DNA from: Brachycybe producta
Lineage: Eukaryota > Arthropoda > Diplopoda > Playtdesmida > Andrognathidae
Length of the DNA stretch: 64,000 nt
Assembly: GCA_036925085.1 (NCBI GenBank)
Contig: JAUPFP010000011.1
Coordinates: forward strand, 3,840,797 to 3,904,796
Direction: 5' to 3'
The notes beneath the pieces are model-generated. The model searched no databases. It was not told where the DNA came from and saw only the letters and a list, made by a program, of their open reading frames with translations. The position numbers and the translations under genes are program-made. This document shows positions 9,289 to 20,400 of this stretch, in pieces (positions within the stretch are counted from its first letter, which is position 1; every line of letters starts with the position of its first letter).

Positions 9289-10640
9289 TTATATATACAT
9301 GTATATATATATATATATATTAAAAGCCAAGTCTGTCTGTCACTGTATGTGTAATGCTGTACAAACAAGGACAAAACATGTTAGCACATCGGAATTTATA
9401 TAAATTTAAATGAACCACTTTTTTTTCTCAAGGTCAACATTATGTTGCACTCTCCCCATCCAAGAACAACATGATATTAAATTGGATAGGAGAAAAGTTG
9501 GAAAGGGTAGGGAGAGAGAAATGTGGAAGGGAAACAAGTTGGAGGGGAAACTGAAATTGAAATGAAAGGAGTAAAAAAAGGAACAAATGATGTGCATGCA
9601 CACACTGGAGAAAATGAAAAGCCCATTTTCTCTTTCAAATATAAAAAGGGAGGGGATAATAATAGCAAAACAAAACTAGAATTTATCACGGGTAATTGTG
9701 CCCAGCTTAGAATTTCTTTTCCTCCACCCTTTTATGAATGTCATCAATTTCTAATTGGTTTGTTACTTGGTTTGATGTCACATGCTCCGCCATTTTCAAT
9801 TTCTAATTGGTTTGTTACTTGGTCTGACATCATAAAGGGCAGAGGAAAAGAAATTCTAATGTGATGGACCTTTTTCCCTCGGAAGGAATCTGCTCTTTTT
9901 AAGTGGTACGAGCGAGTTTTCACTCGTATAAATGGTGATTGGCTAGGTCACCAATTCTATCGGCCCGGGAACACTAGACCAATATAACGTCTATTTAATG
10001 TCCTCACTAGTCTCTGGTAAAGACTCACAGTGTTGAGGATCTTTTGTCTTTGTATGTCGCAGGCTTTCGTCCGTAAATTTACCACTGAAAATAGTGTGAA
10101 TATACTTACAAACTCGATGTTGCAGGTTTACACCTGTTGAAGACTTGAAGTATCCAATTTGTTGAAGAGCTGCAAAGAAATGATGAAAGGCACAATCACG
10201 AAATGATTTAGTTTAAATAAATAAGGTCGCCACTGTTGAAGTTAAATAAAATTGAGGATTTATTTCGTAGATATAATAATATTAGCAAAATAGAAAACTT
10301 GGTGTTAAATCACAACACATAGAAATAATAAACTTGAAAAATAATATATAAGAACCTAGCCAAAATTGGGCATAGGTTCGGTCTTTTAGAATTCGATCAA
10401 AATCATAGAAAAATGACTTTATATACCCTGAGAATCCACAGGTCGGATTCTCAAGGCACAAACTTCTGATTGGTTAAAATAAAGTTTGGGCCCAAATAGA
10501 CCAATCAAAGGATTGGTCTACTTGGCCAAAACCAATGACTCATCGTCTGTTATCACACCTAAGTGATAACAGAAGAAAATGTAAACAAAACAATTAAAAA
10601 CGACAAAAACCCACCCATGTGGAAGTGAACATGAGGGGAT

Positions 10641-12241
10641 ACAGGGCCGTTTTTAGGGGCGTGCAAGGCGTGCAGCCACATGGGGCGCCGTCTATGGAGG
10701 GGCGCAAAAAAATGAAAAAAATAAAAAAATTGTTTTTGGAAATTTTTGAAACTATTTTAAATTTTGTAAATTCAATAAGTCAGCTTATATACAAGAGTAG
10801 GTCAAGATACTAGTGTTGTAAAAAACGTGTTTTTTTTCTTAATGTTTTTTTATAAAAAAAAAACGATTTTTTAAAAAACATTTTTTTTAATTTTTCTTAT
10901 TTTCCATTTCCCAAAATGAACGTTTTTTTACTATTAGGATTTTTTTAAGTTTTTATTTTAAAAAATGTTTTTCAGATTTACTATCATATAGTGAAGGTTA
11001 TTTAAAATGACTTAATTAATGAATCTCACATAATTTATATTCTTAATTGATTAATTTGCATTTCACTGCTAATGTAAACTTTCGTATTTTTCCGTATCGT
11101 AAAACTGAAACAATCAGGGATCAGGATTCACCACCAACATACCTAAAGAAAGGCTTTTTTTTGCATTTCGTCTTTCCTCCACCCCCACCCCCAGCTTTTT
11201 TTAAAAAATAAAACATGATTTTATAAAAAAAACGAACACTTTTTAATTTACATTTCTAACTGAATCATTTAGTAATCTCGGGGACACGTACGGGGCGCCA
11301 TATAGTCTAACAAGGGACTCAAGGAACCCTAAAGACCTCCATTGCTTTAATATATCAAATAACCAACTTTTTTTCATTGTTACATGTGTACACATGAGTA
11401 TGCACATGAACACACGTGCATGCATGAGTACGCACATGAACAAACGTGCGTGCATGAGTACGCACATGTACACACTTGCGTGCATGAGTACGTACATGTA
11501 CACATGTGTACGCACATGTACGGACCTGTGCGCACATGTACGGACTTGTGCACACATGTACGGACTTGTGCGCATGTGTATGCACATGTACGGACTTATG
11601 CCACATGTACACATGTGTATGCACATGTACACACTTGTGCGCATGTGTATTTGAATTTGAATTTGAAAAGTTACTCTGCAAGCAGCCATAAAGGCCTATA
11701 TACATCAAATATATTCTAATACACAAAAATAATAACAGAACATAGAAAGGAACACCCCTCCTAAATAATAGGAAAGTCCCATTTCGAATGCTACAACTGG
11801 AAAGAGGAAGAATCTCGATTTTTTTTAAAAAAATTACGTTTTTAAAAAATCGAAATTTTATTTATCAAATTGGTCTAAAATTTCAATTTTCCAGTTTCAT
11901 CGTTAGAATGTGTACATCATTTTAGGTCTGATGACATTTTATTGTAGGTGGCCATGTTTTCGAGTTGTTCGACCCACAAAAATTATGACCAAAAACTCAA
12001 AATTTGTTTCTAAAAAATTCATAAAAAAATAACCCCTGGATAAAATTTACTAATTTTTTGTCAGGAGCATCATATTGACCCACGGAATAAAAAAAATACT
12101 GCATGTCTTTATCTCATTCTGTTCTTGTGTTGTTCAACCCATAAAATCAGGGTTCCGGACACACACACAGACACACACATATATACAGACATCCTTTTTT
12201 GCCTCTTTTCTTGCATGATCCTATATCCTCCATTTCTCTTT
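10641..12241 (-). mobile_element. Composite element with TG/CA minisatellite, inserted in LTR A
   Basis: Reading on the minus strand, 12180 to 11730 matches 59607-60053 plus 61006-61025 (GGTCAA/GGGTCGAACAACTC blocks, ATTTAGGAGGGGTGTT), followed by an alternating purine-pyrimidine array and the conserved flank TTAAAGCAATGGAGGTC (11330-11370). The left part (10641-11240) is AT-rich homopolymer sequence beginning GGGGCGTGCAAGGCGTG and has no match elsewhere here. The precise ends against LTR A are uncertain. Confidence 0.6.
11385..11655. repeat. Alternating purine-pyrimidine minisatellite, copy 2
   Basis: Degenerate array of roughly 30-bp units (GTACGCACATGTACAC- and ATGTACGGACTTGTGCGC-type), mostly alternating purine and pyrimidine. 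Its neighbours on both sides match those of the 61-kb array in inverted orientation. Frames open across it are artefacts of the stop-free repeat. Confidence 0.8.
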
Positions 12242-12575
12242 AGAGCAATGGAGGTCAAAAACGGCCCTGACGATAAGGTCAATTGCAAAAATAGAATCTG
12301 GGTCAAACGGTACCTAATAGTACCGAGTGGCCCAGAAGCTACAAACAAATACAAGGTGAAACAAAAGTTTAAAAACCCCAAAACAAACGCCACTAAATAG
12401 AAATAAAGAGTGGCGGGCCCAAAATGTCTCACCAATGCTGGGCATAATTGCCTGTGAATTTGGCTCCCGTCATTTACGACGGGTTACCCCACTAGTTTAA
12501 ATAAGACTTTTAATAAGAAATGTGTCATTAAAATCGTGACAAGACTTGACAAAGGATTATCAAAATGATATTTAA

Positions 12576-13195
12576 AGCCCCTATTTATACACTAGCAACT
12601 TTTGATGCAATTCAACTTGCAATGCAACCTGTGATGTGACTTGCAACTAGAACTTTGTAACAAACTTCTATATCGCACTATGTAACCTAGTTCCCAATCA
12701 AGTTTTCAAAACTTCGTTTATGTCAAGGGGCCGACTTTCGGGTGAATCTCGTACGGTATCGGAAGCCATTTTACTTTTAATCTGCGTTTTACTGAATTTT
12801 AAAATTTCAATTATATTCTGGATATCCAAGTAAAATGCAGCTAAAAAGTAAAATGACTTTCTATCCACACGATCTGCTGTGAATCTTAGTGAAAATCGTA
12901 CATGATTTTTTTCAATGTCTGCCCCCTTGGTCTGTGTCCATATTGTGATCAACTAACAGAAAGTTCATAAACCGGAAGTCATGAAACCGGGAATTCGTTC
13001 AGTAATACATATGTCATTTTCGACAAACGGCGTGATTGGTTCTTTGTCAGAAAGTTTACTTGAAAAGTCTCTCAAAGTTGAACCTGTTCAACTCGGCGAG
13101 ACTGAGTTTGACACTAATTAAAAGGAATGTTTTATCAAGTTGCATGTCACATTGCAAGTTTTCTTGCATCAAAAGTTGCTAGTGGAATAGCGGCT
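12576..13195. mobile_element. PIF/Harbinger-like MITE (CTAGCAAC family), copy 2
   Basis: Terminal inverted repeats AGCC...ACTAGCAACTTTTGATGCAA / TTGCATCAAAAGTTGCTAGT...GGCT with an exact TAA TSD on both sides (12573-12575, 13196-13198). The interior is colinear with 2838-3598. The 3-bp TAA target fits PIF/Harbinger. No transposase sequence is present. Confidence 0.85.
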
Positions 13196-13196
13196 T

Positions 13197-13424
13197 AAAA
13201 TAAAAAGAAGCCATTGATATAATTAAAATTTAAAACCTTCAGAAGTAGTTAATTTTCTCACGAAAACTTATATAATAGACTAATCAGCAGGGCAAGGAAT
13301 TATACGTTTTTACATATTTTATTTGCAAGTGCCAATCTTGATCAAAGTTTTCAATGTATGACAGTATTGGTGAGTGTAAACCACGATTCAAATTTTAAAG
13401 CACATATCGCACCTCAGTTGGAAG
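13197..13424. other. Unassigned sequence
   Basis: AT-rich, no feature recognised. Confidence 0.4.
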
Positions 13425-13428
13425 AGTC

Positions 13429-13735
13429 ATACCTAATACACACCTGATAATTTAAATGCATTTAAATAATAAATGTGTTCTACAGAGCCCTGTGAAGGGC
13501 AAACAAACAATATGTCGAATTCAATTTATTCAGTAAATAATCTGAAAATATTGAGTTAATACTTAAATATAACATATAAACTATTGACAAAAATATTGAT
13601 TTAGCATTTTAATTTAAAATATTAATAATAAAGTCAATTTTTATTTGTTTCATGTCCTTAACTGGATTCCGTATAATAATTCATATAAACACATTTAATT
13701 TGAATTCATTTAATTCATGTGTGTACAACGTACAA
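13429..13735 (+). mobile_element. ~308-bp MITE, family D, copy 2
   Basis: Left end ACCTAATACACACCTGATAA and right end CATGTGTGTACAACGTAC, with the usual interior (GAACTT-free, CGAATTCAATTTATTCAGTA, TAAACTATTGAC, AATAATAAAGTCAATTTTTA). The right TIR is mutated. Plus orientation relative to the copy at 55332-55639. Confidence 0.75.
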
Positions 13736-14462
13736 CACAACTAAAAAATACTTTTTGGGGAAAATGAGTTTAAAGTTGCATTTTTTTTCTATCTCAATCT
13801 ATTGCAGGGAGCCAAATAAACCGGTATTATCATAATATTATGAACAGTTGAAACGGTTTTTGCTCTTGAAAAGCCCGACAAAGGTAGCCACGAATCTTCT
13901 CAGGATTAATTTTTTTAAAAAATATCCTATGTCCTCAACAGCGCTCTGTAGTTTAGGATGTTGTATGAAATACAAATTCTGTATTTTCAAGAATAATTTT
14001 AATAACTACAGTATATCAGTTTTTTAATAACATATTTTATCACTTTTTAGTACATAAACACATAATTATTTTCATAGTTTTAAGCACATAAAATCCTAGC
14101 CGTTGCTATAATGAGTTATCTAATGGCATCATTGGTAAAAAAAGAAAGAACTAAATTGTATTGGCTTACCATCTACTACAGTGGAGGCTATAATTATATA
14201 CTAGCACACACCACTTTTATTTAGTTAAGAACTTCATGTGGCTCCAATCCACTCACCCATTGAAAATGTGTTTCTGCATAGAGTTATAAGAACAATAGCA
14301 AAAAAAAATGTAATAATTTATCACAGAAAAATGAAAAGTTTACGATTTATTCTTTAGAAATGGCTATAAACAAAAATGTAAATGCACTAAGTACATTATA
14401 TGTTCACATTTCACCGACTATCAGTCACTGCTGGGTGCAACCATCATTAGCCTAGAAGATGT
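13736..14462. other. Unassigned AT-rich sequence
   Basis: No supported ORF, RNA gene or repeat shared with the window was recognised. Confidence 0.4.
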
Positions 14463-14466
14463 TCTT

Positions 14467-14767
14467 ATACCTAGTACATACCTGATAATTTAAATGCATT
14501 TAAATAATAAACGTGTTCTACAGAGCCCTGTGAAGGGTAAACAAACAATATGTCGAATTCAATTTATTCAGTTAATAATTTGAAAATATTGAGTTAATAC
14601 TTATATATTAGATATAAACTATTGACAAAATATTGAGTTAGTATTTCAATTTAAATTATTAATAATAAAGTCAATTTTTATTTGGTTCTTGTCCTTAACT
14701 GGCTTCCGTGTAATTCACCTAAACATATTTAATTTGCATTCATTTAACTCATGTGTACAAGATATTA
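14467..14767 (+). mobile_element. ~308-bp MITE, family D, copy 3
   Basis: Starts ACCTAGTACATACCTGATAA and ends CATGTGTACAAGATATTA; the interior matches the other copies, including AGAGCCCTGTGAAGGGTAAA and TAAACTATTGACAAAATATTG. Only about 730 bp separate it from copy 2, in the same orientation. Confidence 0.75.
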
Positions 14768-14803
14768 CAATGCTTTCAGCATTAGCTGGTGACACACATT
14801 TAC

Positions 14804-15122
14804 GGAGCCCTCTAAAGGACATGCTAGATATTTTTTTTTAAAAATCTCAACATGTCGACTTTATTCTCGACATGTTGACTTTTAATCTTTTTTATTCGGC
14901 CAATTTAATTTTCCCATGTTGTGCGCGTCATACTCTAATAATTAAATTATTCCTGCTACAAGAGGGCGCTTGCAATAATTTAATTATTAGAGTATGGTGC
15001 ATGCAACATAGCATAATTAACGTGGCCGAATAAAAAGAGATTAAAAATTGACATGTCGAGATTCTGAAAAAAGTCGACATTTTGAGATTAAAAAAAATTG
15101 CAAAAGTCCTCTACAGGCCTCC
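14804..15122. mobile_element. Foldback MITE (GGAGCCCTC ends)
   Basis: Nearly the whole 319 bp folds into one hairpin: GGAGCCCTCTAAAGGAC pairs with GTCCTCTACAGGCCTCC, ATGTCGACTTTATTCTCGACATG with its counterpart, CGGCCAATTTAATT with GTGGCCGAATAAAA, and ATACTCTAATAATTAAATTA with TAATTTAATTATTAGAGTAT around the loop. Possible TA TSDs flank it, suggesting a Tc1/mariner-type MITE, but this is weak. Confidence 0.7.
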
Positions 15123-15230
15123 ATACTTTCTATGCTTTTTACCTCATCAATGGACACAGTGACATCCCTGGATCACACATAACCAAAAAAAACAAACGTT
15201 AAATTGCCATAAATTTTTATATGACGCAGC

Positions 15231-15354
15231 CATTTTGGTGTAATTGTTCATTACACGAAATGTTTGCCCCATTTCGCAAAATACACATAGTTTGGCCTGA
15301 TACACAACGGGAAATGGACATACATTTCGTGTAATAGAAAATTACATCAAATGG
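15231..15354. repeat. Inverted repeat, about 35-bp arms
   Basis: CATTTTGGTGTAATTGTTCA / TTACACGAAATGT pairs with ACATTTCGTGTAATAGAAAA / TTACATCAAATGG, with a loop of about 55 bp. Probably a small MITE. The right side runs into a (TA)n tract. Confidence 0.65.
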
Positions 15355-15357
15355 ATG

Positions 15358-15358
<1 letters not shown>

Positions 15359-15425
<67 letters not shown>
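15359..15425. repeat. (TA)n microsatellite
   Basis: Uninterrupted TA repeat of about 65 bp. Confidence 0.9.
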
Positions 15426-15429
<4 letters not shown>

Positions 15430-15593
15430 TCAAATATTATACGCGTTTTTTTTTACACATATTGAGTATTTTCACCGAAAAAAATTGAACTCATTCTGAC
15501 AAGATCTTTCCAACTAGATATACTTGGTTTAAAGCCAGAAACAAAGCCAGGGACGTATCTGGAGACCCGCAACTAGCTTTGCCACCTTTCCTC

Positions 15594-15766
15594 CTCTGTG
15601 GAGGACAGTCCTCCATTCGGAAGAAATATCCTCCGGACAAGACTGTCCCTCCACGAAGGCAAACATGTCCACCCCACAATAAATTTTATAAAAACTTAAA
15701 TACGTTCGTGGCGGACGGTCCTGGCCGGAGGACATTTCTTCCGAATGGAGGACTGTCCACCACAGG
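15594..15766. repeat. Inverted repeat (GGAGGACTGTCC), probable MITE
   Basis: Arms of about 62 bp pair: CTGTGGAGGACAGTCCTCCA...GGAAGAAATATCCTCCGG...GTCCCTCCACGAA with TTCGTGGCGGACGGTCCTGG...CCGGAGGACATTTCTTCC...TGGAGGACTGTCCACCACAG. The loop is about 45 bp. Each arm also has internal dyads. ORFs on both strands here are by-products of the GC-rich palindrome. Confidence 0.7.
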
Positions 15767-16452
15767 TGACAAGCCTACCCACAGCCACGGCGACTGGGGC
15801 GGGGGCTGCAGGAGGTCTGGAGGGCGCATTTTTGGGATGCACAGGGGCGCAATGTTTTCAGCAGCACGGGGTGGCGGGGGTGCAACCAAATCTACAGTGT
15901 AGCTATGCTACTGGACTTAACATGAAAACATAGCGGTACACCAGCAAGCCAAGTAAATTACGGAACATTTAACGTCAGAAACTTAATTTGTCAAGACACC
16001 AGAACAGAAGTCTGAAAACCGGGACCGTCCCAGGAAAACAGCCGCAAAGGGGGTTGTTTTGCTAACTCAAAGTAGGAAAACGACAATGAGAACGTTGAAA
16101 GGAGTGGAGAGATAGAACCCGTAACCCGTGTTGTGGGAAAAGGCGCAGGAAATAATGACGATGTTTTCGTAAAATATAATTTTGTACAAAATTTCGCTAA
16201 CTTTCTAACGCTCTTGGTGCACTCATGCAGATAATGCACCGCATACAGAAGGCTCATTCCCATACAGTATGTTCATTACTGCTACTTTACAGCTACTTTG
16301 CTGCATTATAACCTCATTACTGATGCCTCTTAAGAGAAATAGTAAAGCATCCTTTGTAGTACGCGCTTGTTGGTCTTTTCAGTTACCACATTGCAACGTG
16401 GTAGGTTTACGTCATGGTGGTGACGTCATATTGACGTCCTTTTTCTGTAATG
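15767..16452. other. Unassigned, locally GC-richer sequence
   Basis: A short GC-rich stretch (15775-15895) and then mixed sequence. ORFs at 15991-16263 (minus) and 16269-16478 (plus) have no recognisable domain and are treated as chance. Confidence 0.35.
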
Positions 16453-16713
16453 CTGCATACGGGTCTGTCTGTGTATAACGCTGTACAAACAAGGACAAAA
16501 GCGTTTAAGCACGTCGGAATTTATTTAAATTTAAATTAACCGGTGTTTTCTCATTTTCAACTTTATGTTGCACACTCCCGATACAAGAACCCAAACAATA
16601 TTAAGGTGCTTATAAAAATGCAAGCAGTGAAAGGAAATTACTTCATGACAACCGGGTATTCACACAAAATTAAACTAGATGCTCCCATCATTTATGACGG
16701 GTTACCCAGCTAG
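16453..16713 (+). mobile_element. Non-autonomous Helitron (upstream triplet, 1st)
   Basis: Begins near GGGTCTGTCTGTGTATAACG, holds the ACAAACAAGGACAAAAGC and GTCGGAATTTAT blocks of the family, and ends with hairpin CCATCATTTATGACGG, TTACCCAG, CTAG|T. It is shorter internally than other copies. The next copy begins 25 bp later in the same orientation. Confidence 0.7.
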
Positions 16714-16738
16714 TTATTATACTATACTATGTATATAT

Positions 16739-16908
16739 ATTAAGCCAATTCTGTGTGTGTGTGTGTGTGTGTAACATTGGAATTTATATAAATTTGAATA
16801 AATGAACTGCTTTTTTTCTCAAGGTCAACTATATGTTGCACACTCCCCATCCAAGAACCCCATGATATTAAATTGGAGAGGGGGAAAAAGGTTGGAAAGT
16901 GTAGAGGG

Positions 16909-16949
<41 letters not shown>

Positions 16950-17082
16950 GTGGAGGGAGGAAAAAAGGAGGAAGGGGTGACTGAAATTGAAATGAAAGGA
17001 GTAAAAAAGGAACAAACGAGACGCATGCGCACAATTGCCTGTGAATTTTTCTCCCGTCATTTATGACGGGTTACCCCACTAG
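16739..17082 (+). mobile_element. Non-autonomous Helitron, short form (2nd)
   Basis: TTAAGCCAATTCTGTGTGTG at the 5' side; hairpin CCCGTCATTTATGACGGG, TTACCCCA, CTAG|T at the 3' end. It includes a (GA)n tract of about 40 bp (16911-16946) within the purine-rich strand and the GCGCACAATTGCCTGTG block. ORFs across it are low-complexity shadows. Confidence 0.8.
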
Positions 17083-17096
17083 TTATATATATAATA

Positions 17097-17377
17097 TCCC
17101 AGGTCTGTGTATGTGTGTGTGTGTGTGGAGTAACACTGTACAAAACCCTTGAAGCACGTAGGAATAATAGTAACAAAATTAAACTACAGTTTATCACAGA
17201 CAATTGCGCCCTGCATTAGAATTTCTTTTGCTCAGCCCTTTTATGAACGTCATCAATTTCTAATTGGTTTGTTACTTGGTCTGACGTCATAAAAGGGCGG
17301 AGGAAAAGAAATTCTAATGCTGGGCACAATTACCTGTGAATTTTGCTCCCGTCATTTATAACGGGTTACCCCACTAG
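17097..17377 (+). mobile_element. Non-autonomous Helitron, deleted form (3rd), next to the gene
   Basis: A textbook pair of ends: A|TCCCAGGTCTGTG on the 5' side and hairpin, TTACCCCA, CTAG|T on the 3' side, consistent with Helitron insertion into AT. It keeps the internal palindrome (17198-17335) but lacks the purine-rich segment. Its 3' terminus is 87 bp upstream of the proposed start codon of the CUB-domain gene. Confidence 0.85.
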
Positions 17378-17420
17378 TTTCAATATATTAATGGTATTAT
17401 TTATATTTATTTTTTTCAGC

Positions 17421-17468
17421 ATGGAAAAACATAACGATTTGATGCAACACATTTTTCTGTGTCCATGA
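17421..17468 (+). promoter_or_regulatory. Candidate upstream ORF overlapping the start codon
   Basis: An ATG at 17421 opens a 15-codon frame whose TGA (17466-17468) overlaps the proposed main start (17465-17467) as ATGA. A T-rich stretch ending in CAG at 17419 could be a 3' splice site just before it. If the transcript includes this segment, translation of the main frame would require reinitiation or leaky scanning. Transcript structure is unknown. Confidence 0.35.
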
Positions 17469-20400
17469 CAGCCATGTATATAAACACAGTAGTGTTTATT
17501 GTAAAATTGACATTTCTTGCAATATGGTTCCGTTATTTATTTGGATGTCGCATTTCTGAATTTTACTGTGACAATGGAGAATGCGTTGGACTGGACAGTT
17601 TCTGCGATGGAGTTCGAGACTGTCAGGATGGCAGCGATGAAACCAGATTCTGCACCCGTAAGTTGGAACCTTATTGGCAACAACCAAAACAAAACAAAAA
17701 GAAATCGGGACATAAACATTTCTCCTAAAGACACTTGCGCTAAACGGACATTTGTAGTAAATCCACTTGTGCAATGTTTAAAAAAATGACAGTCACTGTT
17801 ATTGGTCTATTTTGTCTGATATCAGTGGCGCCCGCAGGATAATTTTATATGGGGGGTGTTCCCAGCACCACTGCATGGGTATAAGGCGCCCTTGTGCAAA
17901 CTCTTATAAAAGCGCCCTTGACACGAAACAGGTGCACTTCTGGAGCCAATTTAGTGCTCCTGAGGCATTTTTAGAGCTTTTAGAGCATTTAAATATTTTT
18001 CGACTTTTGGCCGTTTTTTGAAAAAAAGCCAACGTCTTGGCTTTTGTCCCAATTTTTCTAATTTTAAAAATTCTTGAATCCTTCTGCTTTTCCAAGTTTT
18101 TTGGGACAACAGTGAGGGCCACCGCCCCACCTTGCACCTATATGCGGGCGCTCATGTCTGATATTGTCGAATTTAATATCTGTTGATTGTACACGAAACA
18201 TGAAAGTTACCCAAAAGTTTCCCACAGACTCAACAGTAAACTTTTCAAAACTTTTTCTATTGGCATCCACGACATACCGAGACATGAATTATTTTCTCCT
18301 GCAACATATTTTTTCATTTTTTCTTGTTCAAATTCTAAATTTGCTTTATAAAACTTGCAGGTTGTAATCGTACGTACTATGGAGATCGACATAAAACGTA
18401 CCACATAGACATCAAGAAACCATCTCTGGGAAAACTTCCATACATATGTGCATTAACATTTAAGGCTGGTGGAGGAGATTTGGGAGACATTGTTGAATTG
18501 TCATTCGAACGATTCAGTGTGGGACACATGGATTTGTCGTCCAAAGATGGCAAGTGCATTGGAAGTTACATGCAAATCCTCGAGCGTAACATGTACACTG
18601 ATACCTCTGGACGTTGGTGCGGCAGTACGCCATCTATTCCTGTATACTACAGCGAAGATAAGAATGTTACTCTAGTTTTATCTGTCTTATCATTCAACGA
18701 AGAGAACGGAATGCCATTTCAGTTTGGTCTCAAGTTTCGCTATCTGTCGAAATCGGATGCTGTGACACGTTACGGCCAGAGCCAGGCTCAGTACCACAGA
18801 GGCGAGTGGGTACCGAGCAGCGCTTGCGACCGTATTTTTCAGGATTGTGATTCGCAACCGTGTAAAATCCATTCTCCTAATTTCCCCGGAGTTTATCCTC
18901 GCAATGTAACATGCCTATTTCACATAACTCAAAGGACAATCCCAAGAGGTAAACATGCCTTCATCGTATTGAAACAACTTAACGAAGACAAACTGAGCCT
19001 CAAAGCCGACTCACTGAGTGGAGGTTCTCGAGACATTGCCTTTCGCCTCAATAAGAAACTAATGTTTGGTACTGATTGCGTTCATGACTACATATCGGTT
19101 TATGACGGATCCGACACACGAGCACCATTATTAGCAAAGTTTTGTCACAGTGGTGCTTTGCCACCATTGGTATCAAGTGGGCCAGAGGTCGTTGTAGCGT
19201 TTCATACGGCAGCAGTGGATCTACTCGAGTTGCACAGTTTTGAAATGGATGTGGAGGTTGTCTTCTTGCCTGAAAACGATGTCGGACTTCGCATGGTTGG
19301 TCATCGTTGCGAGTGGTTGTTGGCGGCCGACGAAAGACGTTCCGGTGTCATACACAGCCTTCGTCACTTAGCTGCTCCGAACACGTCGTGTTCTTATTCG
19401 TTCCGTGGTCGACGGCACGATATCGTTTGGCTCTATTTTGTTAAATATTTTGTGGACAGTTTGGCAGGAAATGAACGTTCGTACAATCAAGTAACCATTA
19501 AAGGTGAACTTTACGATGGTAATCCGATACGTTCCGCACGATACGGCACCAACAATACAACGCTACTTGCAAAGTTCGACGACGACAACTCGTTGAAGTT
19601 ATGCGTACATGCTCGTAGTTTTCCTAACTTTGTACCTTTGAGACCTTGTCGTTATCCGGGAGAGAGTTACCTAAGTACAAGCTCGGATCTCTTTCTACGG
19701 TACAACTTTTCGGATCGATTTAGTCTACATTATTTGCATATGGAAGGTCGATACGAGTTTGTCGATACTTTTCAGGATGGAGAACAAGCGGGTTCGTTAC
19801 CATCTGACTGCGACCGATTATTTCGTAGTGTTCGACGTCCAGAGGGAACTTTTTCATCACCCAAGAATGTTTTTCTTTATGGTCGTGGTGGCCGTTCATC
19901 AATTCGTTGCACATATACATTTATTGGTCAAGAATCTGAAACGGTCCGAATCAGTTTTCGAAAGTTCCGAATGGGAAATCGAAAGTGTGAGACGTTGTAC
20001 GATTCTCAGTCGAGACGATACGTTTGTCTCAACCAGGGACCGCAAGTCTCGATGTCCGAAACCAACGAGAGAATGCCTTCGACAGTAGCCGAAATACGGA
20101 TTTCTCAAGTTTTGTGGAATCGCATCGAAGTTCCGATGGCTTGTATCTGTCATCTGGACCACAGCTTAACCATCGACCTCATGAGCAACGTGGCTCATGT
20201 CAACTTTACTGTAACGGAAATGACAAGTTTGGAAGATTTTGATAGTTTTTATTTCGAAGCATATTATGAGTTTTTGAGCAGCGTTCATTGTAAAGCGTCC
20301 GATCACGTATTGGACGGTTCCGGTGGTGAAGTAATCGTAACTGCCGAACGTGCCGATCTACGTGACGGTCCTTCTCGTACAAAATGTCCTTGGCTCTTAC

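Larger units (their letters stand above)
9860..12431 (+). mobile_element. LTR, family A, interrupted by a second insertion
   Basis: Starts TGTGATGGACCTTTTTCC and ends ATGTCTCA, matching the intact 947-bp copy at 41410-42356 at both ends. The 4-bp TSD is CTAA (9856-9859) and CCAA (12432-12435), one substitution apart; the surrounding Helitron supplies the empty-site sequence. LTR sequence covers 9860 to about 10640 and about 12242 to 12431. The middle is the composite element. No pol-like coding was found, so this is a solo LTR that was later hit again. Confidence 0.75.
9319..12495 (+). mobile_element. Long Helitron interrupted by an LTR
   Basis: The 5' end is TTAAAAGCCAAGTCTGTCTG and the 3' end at 12495 is hairpin (GTCATTTACGAC), TTACCCCA, CTAG|T. 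The two halves are split by the LTR insertion at 9860-12431: the left half stops at GAAATTCTAA and the right half resumes CCAATGCTGGGCATAATTG, as in the intact copies (GAAATTCTAATGCTGGGC). The element starts about 30 bp after the CTAG of the previous copy, joined by TA-rich DNA. Confidence 0.75.

Noticed and set aside
17459-17464. Start of the main protein two codons before 17465
   Set aside because: The codon at 17459 is GTG, not ATG; the first in-frame ATG after the upstream stop is 17465.
17904-18404. Small ORFs within the intron region
   Set aside because: They fall in the hAT MITE or antisense to the coding exon.
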